From contig NC_045149.1 in assembly GCF_008831285.2 (NCBI RefSeq), positions 312,001 through 376,000 of the forward strand: a DNA stretch of 64,000 bases, in the 5' to 3' direction. Below the pieces are notes generated by a model, which worked only from the letters and a program-made list of their open reading frames with translations, searched no databases and was not told the DNA's origin. Origin of the DNA: Nymphaea colorata. Taxonomy: Eukaryota; Streptophyta; Magnoliopsida; Nymphaeales; Nymphaeaceae. The translations under genes and the position numbers were made by a program. Numbering within the stretch: position 1 is the first letter of the stretch; each line of letters starts with the position of its first letter. This document shows positions 23,801-34,700 of this stretch, one piece after another.

Positions 23801-26800
23801 CCTGTGGTAGACCTCCTAGTATCAGTGCACCCTGCCCAATCTGCATCAGAGTATCCTTCATTATTAAGCTGGTTTTGCTGAGTATATAGTAATCCTTTCC
23901 CTGGATCATTCTTCAGGTACCCCAACACTCTTTCTGCACCCTTTCAGTGACAATCAGTAGGAGCATGCATAAACTGACTCAACACATTCACAGCATAAGT
24001 GATATCAGGGTGGGTTAGAGTAAGATAAATGAGCTTACCAACCAACCTCTGATACCGTCCTTTTCCTTCCTCATCCAGGATGTTGCCAGTTTTGATGCTA
24101 ATCTTAGTACCAGACTCCATTGGAGTTAGAAAGCCCCGTTTCAGAGTGTACTTCCTTTGGCTCATAACAAGCCCCGTTTCTGATCGAGCAATCTCTATCC
24201 CCAGAAAGTACCTTAGTTTACCCAGGTCTTTAAGGTCGAATTCAGCAGCTAACCTCTCCTTCATCTTCCTTTTTTCTTCTTCATCGTCACCTGTGACAAT
24301 CATATCATCAACATATACAAGAAGAAGACTCACCAGGCCATTTCTCTGCTTGATGAACAAAGTGTGATCACCATTTCTCTGTTTGTATCCATTAATCTTC
24401 ATAACTATCCTCAATCTTTCAAACCACGCTCTAGGAGACTGCTTTAATCCATACAAGGCTTTCTTGAGATGACAACATTTCCCGCCTTGGGTATATCCAG
24501 GAGGCATGCTCATATAGGCCTCTTCCTCTAGATGGCCGTTCAAGAATGCATTTTTGACATCAAGTTGGTCCATTCTCCACTTCTTTTGCACAGCAAGTGC
24601 TAGAATAACTCTCACAGTTTTCAGTTTAGCAACGGGGGCGAAAGTTTCAAGATAATCAATACCATATTTTTGACTGAACCCCTTTACAACAAGACGAGCC
24701 TTATACCGTTCCATAGTACCATCAGGTTTGTACTTCACATTGAACACCCACTTGGGACCAACTAAATGAGCGCCCTTGGGAATATCAACTACTTCACAAG
24801 TGTTGTTCCTTGCCAAGGCATCCATCTCTTCTGTCATGGCCTGTAGCCATTTGGGATCCTCTCTAGCATCTTCCACACACGTGGGAATCACAGACTTAGA
24901 CAAAGATGTAATAAAACATTTGTAATCCTCACTAAGTTTTGCGTAAGAAACAAATCTCTGAATAGGATGAGAAGTACATGACCTGGTGCCCTTGCGCAGG
25001 GCTATGGAAAGCTCATCATTCACTGGACTTGGGTCATCCGGGGAACTCATAGGATTGGGATTGGTAACATCAACATCCTCAACCACATCTTTCTTCTTCC
25101 TGGTGTACACCTGGCCAACCAAGTGATCACGGGCAGTGGGCTGATCATCCACAGAGCCCCCTTCATCTCTGACTATGTCTGCCACAGTGTGACTGGCTTT
25201 GTAATCTAAGAAATCCATAAACTGGACTTGGGTCATCCGGGGAACTCATAGGATTGGGATTGGTAACATCAACATCCTCAACCACATCTTTCTTCTTCCT
25301 GGTGTACACCTGGCCAACCAAGTGATCACGGGCAGTGGGCTGATCATCCACAGAGCCCCCTTCATCTCTGACTATGTCTGCCACAGTGTGACTGGCTTTG
25401 TAATCTAAGAAATCCATAAACTGAATCAGCTGATTTGAGGAATACTCTTCCCCACTGTTCCCTAGACACTCCCCCTGAAGAGGATTCACAGGAAAGTATG
25501 CCTCATGTTCATGAAAAGTAACATCCCGGGAGACATAAACTTTGGAGGTGGTAGGATCAACACATTTGTATCCTTTCTGAGTAGAGGAATACCCCAAGAA
25601 GACACCCTTGATAGACCGAGGATCAAGTTTTTTTAGAGAGGGACTATGGTCATGTACAAAACAGATACACCCAAACACCAGAGGAGTAAGTGGCCAGGGA
25701 TTTTGAGTAGGCCAAAGCACAGAATACGGGGAATGACCATTCAACACACGAGTAGGCATACGGTTAATGAGTTGTGCACTAGTGAGAAGTGCATCACCCC
25801 AGTAACGCTTAGGAACATGCCGATGGAACATAAGAGCCCGGGTGACATCTAATAAATGGCGATTCTTCCGTTCAGCCACGTCATTTTGGGGTGGAGTGTA
25901 ACTACATGATGTTTCATGAACAATAATACCCTTGCTCCTCAAGAAATCATCAAGGGATTGAGAGACATACTCTCTAGCATTATCAGTGCAGAACGCCTGA
26001 ATAGAAGTCTGAAACTGAGTCTCAACAAAGGCAACAAAATTTTTTACAATAACGGGAACTTCACTACGCTCTTTCAACAGGTACACGAACGTACAACGGG
26101 AGTAGTCATCAATAAGAGTCATAAAGTAATGAAAACCACGACAAGTGGGTACTCCCGAAGGACCCCAAACATCAGAGTGAACCAAAGCAAAAGGACGGGT
26201 GGTTTTATTGAAGGAAATAGGGTACGAAGCCCTAACATGTTTAGTCAATTGACACACTTCACAGGTGAAGGAGTCCATAGAAACAGAATGAAAAAGACTA
26301 GGAAACAACTTCTTAATCAACGGAAACGGAAGATGACCAAGCCGCTCGTGCCATCGCATAATGGTAGAGCTGTCTTCTATGCCTGACAACTGCCCACTAG
26401 TGGCTGAAATAAGAGCAAAAGCGACCTGCACAGGCAATCTGGAAAGTCCATCAATAGCCAAACCAATCCCAATCTTCTGCCCCGTCACCAAGTCTTGCAG
26501 GAAACAACGATCAGCAGAAAAAATAATATTGCAATTAAGCTCTTTGGTAATACTGCTGACGGATAACAAATTCACAGGAATATTAGGAACATGAAGAGCA
26601 TCATGAAGATGATATTTATTTAACAATGACAAACTCCATTTTCCAGCCACAGAGATAGAAGAACCATCAGCCATCGACATGCGTTGCTGCCCGGAAGACA
26701 ATTTGTATTCTTGAAACATCTTAGGATCCCCTGTCATATGATGTGTAGCTCCATTGTCAACAATCCAACCACTAAGAGAGGAACTACCTTGATCGTTAGT

Positions 26801-29800
26801 GGCAACAAGAGCTTGGGCTAACTGAGCTCCCTCAGACGTGGAGGCTTCCTCCTAAGCAGTAGACAGGCGACTGATGTACGCTTGCAGGTCCTTGATTTGA
26901 TCAGCGGACAGCTTAGATTTCTCAACACTTGAAGAGCCACTCCGACTGGGATCTGGTACAGAAGGACTCCGCCGACTAGAAGGAGGGCGACCCCAGACAA
27001 GTCTCTTCTCAGGATGAATATCCCAACAGAAATCAACTGAATGTCCCAATTTGTTACAATGGCTACAACGTCGAGTAGGACGCTGTCCAGTCCCTGAAGC
27101 ACGACTAACAAAGGCTGAAGGAGAACTCCCATGACTGGAGTCAATATGCATCATTTGGCGCCGTTGTTCCTCAAATTCCACCCAAGCATATACCTCCTCT
27201 ATCCCAGGAATCTCATCACAGTTGAGAATTTGACTCCGAATGGATTCAAATTCATCACGCAGGCCTCCAAGGAAAATAAACGTACGATCCATCCATTCCT
27301 TCTCCCAGTACAAGGCATGATCAGACCCACAGTTCCAGTCATTATTCACATGATAGTCGAGTTCCTCCCATTTAGTCTTCAGGGCAGCATAGAAGGAGGC
27401 TACGGACAAATCACCATGTTTAAGAGAGTAGATACTGCGTTTAATCTGATACGTACGCAGAACCCTCTTCTTACGGCCATACATCCTCGCAAGCACCGTC
27501 CACATATCATAAGAGGTCGACTTCCGTAGAATAAGAGGTTGAATATCAGCAGAAACAGAACTAATGATCCACACCTTAACCTGACTGTCCTCCAACGCCC
27601 AAGTTGCCCATCGAGGGTCTGCTTTGCTAGGCGTCGGTTTCTCCCCTGTGATATAGGAAAGGCGACCGCGACTAGTTATCCCTATTTCGAGTGCGGCAGA
27701 CCAAGAGAGATAGTTGTCTTTATTCAAACGAATAGACGTGACCTGAACCGACAAGTTCTCGCTCTTGGTAGTCTGGCTCGTGTCGAAGGCAACATCAATC
27801 TTGGGGATCATCTCTTCGGCCATCACGTGCACCAACAAGCAGCACTACCCAACACCAGGAAACACAACCAGGAGGCGCGCAGGCGACGGCGCTGAAAAAA
27901 CAACGGCGGCGGCGTTGGAAAGGGCGATGGCGGCGGCGCTGAAGAGGGCGACGGCGACGGCGTTGTAGAGGACGCCGGCTGCGGCAGAAGCAGCGGGAAG
28001 CGGCGGCGGCAAAAACCGATGACGGCGGTGGAAACGGCAGCGGCGGCGGCAGAGACCAAAAACTAGCGGGTGACGGAAAAACGGCGGATCCGCTACTGGC
28101 ACACCAACAATCTCACACGCGTTGGGTCTGATACCATGTAGAAACACGCAATGGACAAGAGAAACAGAAAGGAAACACACGATATACATGGAAAACCTCA
28201 AGAAGAGGTGAAAAACCACAGAGAGGCTCTAACCTAGGGGCAAAACCGCAACCCTAGGAGAGAGAATATTATTATTCACTTAATCAACAAAACAACAATA
28301 AGTGGGAATATAAGAGGGAGACCCGCCTAGGGAATCGAGCCACTCTCGGTTCCCGTGCCCATGGGACCGGGTCCATATCCAGACCCAGTTCCCAATACAC
28401 AATATTCTAACAGGATTGAAGACATTTTCTTTTTCTCATAATGCGTCATCAGTGCCAAGTTCTTGCCATTTTCAATCAAAAGTAAGGGGCCCTAACCAAT
28501 TTTTGGAGTCTGATTTGTGGCATAGTCGGCTAGGACACTGTGGTCGACATTTCATTGAAAAACTTGTCACAGATAGTCTCATTCCAAGATCAAGCTTACC
28601 TCTTACTTCAAGTGTCAAAAAATGTTCAAGTTGTGGACTTTGCAAGAGTCGTGTTTTACCTTTCCATAATATAAATCAAAGGGCTTCCAAACCTTTTGAA
28701 ACTATTTTTTCTGATGTATGGGGGCCAGCCCCTATTGATTCCATGTCTGGGTCAAGATATTATGTCTTATTCATTGACTCTTACTCACGTTTCACCTGGA
28801 TTTACTTCATGAAACACAAATCAGAAGTACCCCACATATTTCGAAACTTCTATGCCATGATTCAAACTAAATTTTTATCCAATGTGGTGCATTTTCAATG
28901 TGATGGAGGGGGAGAATATTCCTCGCTTGATTTTATTGAATTTCTACATGAAAAAGGGATAACTAGATAAATTTCCTGCCGTTACACACCACAACAAAAT
29001 GGTGTAGTTGAGCGGAAACATCGACATATAGTTGAAAGCGCCATGAGCATGATGCATGATACTAATGTGCCCATTTCCTTGTGGACTGAAGCCTTCCATA
29101 CTGCTGTATACATAATAAATTGTTTGCCTATGACACTCTTGATGTCTAAATCGCCATATTTTACACTCTTAGGCAAACAACCTGATTACAAGAACTTGAA
29201 GGTTTTTGGTTGTGTATGCTATGTTCACGTTGATGCTGCCTTGAGGAGCAAGTTTCAAAACAAAGCTATTCAATGTAGATTCGTTGGATATGCTGATGAA
29301 TATAAAGGTTTTCGATGCTATGATCCAACAACTAAACGTATCAAAACTTCAAGAAATGTCATTTTTGATGAACATAGTTTTGATAATACAAATGAAATGC
29401 CTATGACCATTGAATCTTATGATCCCTGGACTAGTACACAGTTATTCAATGCAGATCCTGTTATAGAAAATGATGTGCCTCAAAATGAAGATCCAAAGAG
29501 AGCAATACAACCGTCGGATATGGCTCAAAGTGAAAATCAAGAAGATCCAACACAGTCATCAAGTCATCACGAAAGCAACAATGAAGAATAGAGCAACGAT
29601 GCACATCGGTATTCGGGTCTTATCTACAGTCGACGACTAAGGGACAGAGATGCTCACAGTGAAGAAGACAACATGCCCCACCTTAGAAGATCCCAATGCA
29701 TTCGTCATCCCATTCACAGGTGGGTTAGCTATGATTCTTTATCACTTGATTTTCAGTTATTCATGGCAAAAGTTGGCAAGGAGGAAGAACCTACTTCATT

Positions 29801-31706
29801 TGATCAAGCATCAAAATCACATCATTGGAGAAAGGCTATGAAAGAAGAAATGGATGCCTTGCATGAATGTGGAACATGGGAGATCGTTCCGAGGCCACAC
29901 GAAAAGAACGTAGTGGGCTCCAAATGGGTATAGAAAATTAAATACAAACCTGACGGCAGCATAGAAAGACAAAGCAAGGTTAGTAGCAAAAGGGTTTACA
30001 CAACAATATGGAGAAGATTATGATGAGACATTCAGCCCTGTGATCAAAATGAGAACAATTCACGTGATTATATCATTGGCAGTTGAATATGGATGGAGAC
30101 TACATCAAATGGACATGAAGAATGCTTTTCTTCATGGTGATTTAAGGGAGGAAGTATATATGGAACAACCTCCAGGATACACGAAAGGAGACTCTCATGC
30201 ATGGGTTTGCAAACTAAGAAAATCTATTTATGGACTTAAACAGGCCTCACGTTCGTGGTTTGACAGTTTTTCCTGCAAGATTCAAGAATGTGGTTTTCGA
30301 AGATGTCCTCTAGATCACTCTCTTTTCATTTATCAAAAGGAAAACATTTTTACTTTACTTCTTATATATGTTGATGATATTGTTATCACATGCAATTCAG
30401 AAAAACACATAGAAGAAGCTAAAGTTTTGATGATGCAACACTTCAAAATGAAAGAGCTTGGTGATTTACGATTTTTTCTTGGAGTGGAGATTGATAGGCA
30501 CAATAATCGCCTCACATTGACACAACAGAAATACACGTTGGATCTGCTGAAAAAGTCAGGTATGTCTGATTGTAAGCCTGTTGGAACTCCTAGTGTTCTA
30601 AATCAAAGACTAAGTGCTTAGGATAGGGAGTTATATGAAGATCCTACGCAATATCGAAGTATTGTTGGGGCACTTTAATATCTTACATTTACTAGACCAG
30701 ATATTATATATGCTGTGAATCAAGTATCTCAATTTATGCATGCACCTAGAGATACTCACATGGATGCTATCAAAATAATATTAAGATATCTTAAAGGGAC
30801 AGCAGGAGATGGCTTAGTTTATGGTAAGAGTGAAAATATAACTACTGGACATCAACTTATGACATTCACAGATGCAGATTGGGCTGGAGATCCCAATCAA
30901 AGAAAGTCCATTTCTGGTTTTTGTATTTTCATTGGACGTAATCTTGTGTCTTGGAGTTGTCGAAAGCAAAAGGCAGTAGCAAGATCCAGCACTGAAGCTG
31001 AATACAGATGCATGGCTGCAGGTACTGCTGAAGTTACATGGGTTAGACATTTGCTAGAAGATATTGGAGAAAAGATTAAAACGTCAATGTTAATGTGCGA
31101 TAATCAAAGCGCTATTAACATTGCCTTTAATCCCATACAACATGGTCGAACAAAGCACATTGAGATTGATCAACACTTTGTTAGACAAAAGGTGGAAGAC
31201 AAGGAGATTCAGCCTATTTATATTCGTACAGATGAACAAGTTGCAGACTTATTTACAAAAGGATTAACAAAGGAACGATTCTGGTTTCTAAAACGCAAGT
31301 TGTACATGGTGCAAAACCATGCACAACTTGAGGGAGGGTGTTAAAATATAAATCCTTCACCAGCACGTTGAAGAGGAGTCTCTTAGGATTCTACCTCCTT
31401 GTAGAATGTGTTAAGATATTTAATGTCCTTGTAACGTGAAGAGTCTCCTAGGATTCTATGTTGTAGTTAATATCCTTGTTATATGTGAAGTCTCTTAGGA
31501 TTCTATGTTGTAGTTAATATCCTTGTAATCTGTGAAGTCTCTTAGGTTTCTATGATGTAATTAATGTCCTTGGAGCTTGTGAAATCTCCTAGGATTCTAC
31601 GATTGGAGACTCTTAGAATTCTGGAAATGAGATTATAAATAGAGGCCGTGCAAACCATTTTGGCTACGGCTTCTTCTCCTCAGTTTTTTCTTGTTTTCAT
31701 TCTCTT

Positions 31707-31737
<31 letters not shown>

Positions 31738-34700
31738 CTCTATCTTCCTGCGTGAGTACTGTTTTCTGGTTACAAATATTGGTGCTAGATTTCTATCACC
31801 AACATGAGTTCCTGATGACTCTCAGGGACAAAGTTCTGGCCATCACATTTCCTATTGATATTAAGGTTAGTGAAGAGCAGTTGAGAAGGCTCAAGCTGAA
31901 GCTCCCGGAACATGAGGCGTTGTCAAATATCCATGTTGCTGGCCCTTGGGCTCGGATCCTAGCTCTTTGGGATCCCAATGAGGTTGCTCTCTGTCACTGG
32001 TACACACATCCTTATTGGCTTATCTTACATTGTGAGATGATCCATTCTTCCAAGAATTTTGTTGTGATTGGTGTTAAAGAGTGTTTCTGCAATATTAGAA
32101 AGTTGAATAGTAGTTCTTTAAATATTTTCTTATATTTAGTGGACTGATTTTGTAATTGTTATGTTGCCAACCCTAATCTAGCATAAATTGGATGCAGGGT
32201 GGGGATCTTAACGCTAAGTTTTTTCAAAAAGGCAGGCGTAGGCGCAATAAGATTGTTGGCATCTGTAGTGGTGATCAAACTGTGATGGATAGTCTAGATA
32301 TCTTCACTGTGTGCACTGATTTTTTTGCTTATCTACTTGGCTCCTGCGAAGGCACTGTGCTGCCACAGGTCCTCGAGCCAGGCCCTTCCGTTTCACGAGG
32401 AAAATCTTGAGCTTCTCAAGCCCATCTGTGCATTCTGTTAATAACACCCATATTATACTTATTCCTAAGGTTCAAGGCTCTATGCAGCTCAATCAGTTTC
32501 GGCCAATATCTTTATGCTCCAGCCTGCTTAAGTTCATTACAAGGATTATGGTGAGGAGGACGAGGCCCATCCTCAACAGGGTAGTGGCCAAAAACCAAAG
32601 CGCTTTTCTTCCATGAAGGAATATCCAAAGCAGGTTCCTTTTAAGCTAAGAGATTGTTCATATTTTCAGGAGCAGTAAGAAAAAAGCTGCTTATATGAAA
32701 ATCGACTTGAATTGGGGGTTTTTGGAGGCATCCCTCAGATGCCTGTGGTTTAAAGAAGTGTGGATACATAGAGTCATGATGGTGGTGTCGACAGTAAAAT
32801 CGACACTACTTATTAGTGTAAAGGAAAGGGCGTGGTTTGAGAACTAGCGGGGCTGAGACAAGGTGACCTGCTTTCCCCGTATTTGTTTCTTACAGATATC
32901 GAAATTCTGACCTGAACTATTGCAGCATAAATTAAGCTGAAGCACATTACAGTCCCATGCAATAGCTCCTTAGCACTCCTCTCCTTTTCAACTCTGTACG
33001 CTGATGATATAATCTTTTTTATGGAAGGAAGTTGGAAATGTTTTCGCAACCTCAAGAGCTGTCTTGATGAGTTCTCTTGCTTCTCAGGGCTAATAATGAA
33101 TATAGAGAAAAGTGCTGTTGTGGAATTTAACCTGGACGACCAGATCTTACAAAGGCTTGAGAGGGAGTTTGGGTGGAACAGATGCAGTATGCCAACCAAC
33201 TATCTTGGTATTCTCCTCCAAACGCATGATATTTCAGAGGAACAATGTAGACCTTTGATCATCTGGATCTCCCAGAAGCTTGCTCTTTGGAAACAGAGAT
33301 GCCTCTCCTTTGCTGGAAGGTTATGCTTGATTAAGCATGTCTTAGCAATGATCCCCCGCTACTGGAGTCTAGTTGTGAAGCTCCCAGTTACTACTTGCAA
33401 GTGGATAAATCAGATGAGTGCTAACTTTTTGTGAGGTGACAATGCTAAGTCCAAAGGATGTCACTGAATCAAGTGGGAAAGGCTCTGTCTTCCAAAGGAA
33501 GAGGGTGGGGTTGGGCTGAGAGATCTCTGGGAGACTAACTTTGCTAACTTGGCCTTCTTGGTGGCTTGCACTGCTCAACAGGACTCCCCTTGGGCTGAGC
33601 TTGTGAAAGTTCTATATTGTGCAAGAAAGGGGTTTTGGGATAATGGTACCAATGGGAAGAAGGTACCTAATGCTTGGCGGAAACTCATGAAAGAGTGGTT
33701 CGATATTAGGGGTCGAGTAGGGTGGCAGCTGGGGCATGGAGCTAGCGTCTGATTCTGGACAGATATATGGGGACATGAACGGCTGGTTGACTTGATCCCT
33801 ACTTCTCATTTGCAACTGGTCCATGACACGGTGGGATGCAGTGTGAGATTTCCACTGAAAACAGAGAAATTCATGTGTGACTTCCTTGGCACTATTGGCG
33901 TGAGCTTTTCTTGGCCTACTTAGCAACGCTAAAGCTGATCCCTGGTTTGGGGTGATAGAGGGAGAGAAGAGATAAACTGATACAAAATATGGCAGTGAAT
34001 TCGGAAAAATGGTCAAGTTGTTAGCTGGCACAACCGGGTGTGGAGGGGGAGAGGGTTCCCTAGGGCTGTTTGGACGCTCTACATAGGAATGCAAGGGTGG
34101 CTTCCTACAGATGCGTATGTGCAGAAACAGGGCCAGTCGATTGCTTCAAGATGCTACTTATGTAACGAAGAACGAGAAGACGTTGACCACATTTTTTTCA
34201 AATGCCAATGTGCACGAGCGATCTGGAAGAACATTCTGCACAAATTTGGAAGGCATCAGCTACCTCCGCCCAGCTTGAGCCAAGGGCTGGCATGGTGGCA
34301 TAGGAAGGGAATGAAAGATCAAGCATTGAATAAGTGCTGGACGGATAGCTTCCATTTGGCCATCTTGTACATTTGGAAGCTCTGCAATCTTCATAAGCAT
34401 CAACGAAATCCATGCCGCTCAATGCTCCTGAGGGATTTTGGAATCAGTGTAAGGAGCAGTGGTGGAACTTCAAGTGGAAACATGATCAGGTGATTACAGT
34501 CCAAAACTGGCTTCGGTCTGGGATTTTGTGGGGACAGGAGGCTAGGTCAGATAATATGTGGGTTAGTATTAATCTGAGCTCTTGGAGTAAGGGAGATGAG
34601 AGAGGCGTTGTGGGTTTAGTGAAAGATGGCGCTGGCTCCTTCAGATTTGGTATTGTCTGCTGGTTTGCAAACCACTCTGGGATGAAGGAGACAGATATCC

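Larger units (their letters stand above)
23102..28412 (-). mobile_element. Copia-4, - strand, nested in Copia-3
   Basis: GGATT flanks both ends (23097-23101, 28413-28417). Both LTRs are 276 bp. The primer site reads TCTGATACCA on the + strand, ending at 28136, and CTCCCCCTCAAG after 23377 is the polypurine tract. The LTRs differ at 14 positions (5.1%), 12 of them transitions. The proteins belong to the same family as Copia-5 (GITSRGRLSYITG, MHAPTDCH). Confidence 0.93.
21076..31798 (+). mobile_element. Copia-3, + strand, split by Copia-4
   Basis: CCAAC is duplicated at 21071-21075 and 31799-31803. The 5' LTR is 442 bp and the 3' LTR 460 bp, differing mainly in a CT/TA microsatellite. The primer site TGGTATCAGAGCACC starts at 21518 and the polypurine tract TTGAGGGAGGG ends at 31338. 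Without Copia-4 the element is about 5.4 kb. Outside the microsatellite the LTRs differ at about 7-8 positions (under 2%), yet the coding region has several frameshifts and stops. It is in the same orientation as the LINE and the MESD gene. Confidence 0.92.
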
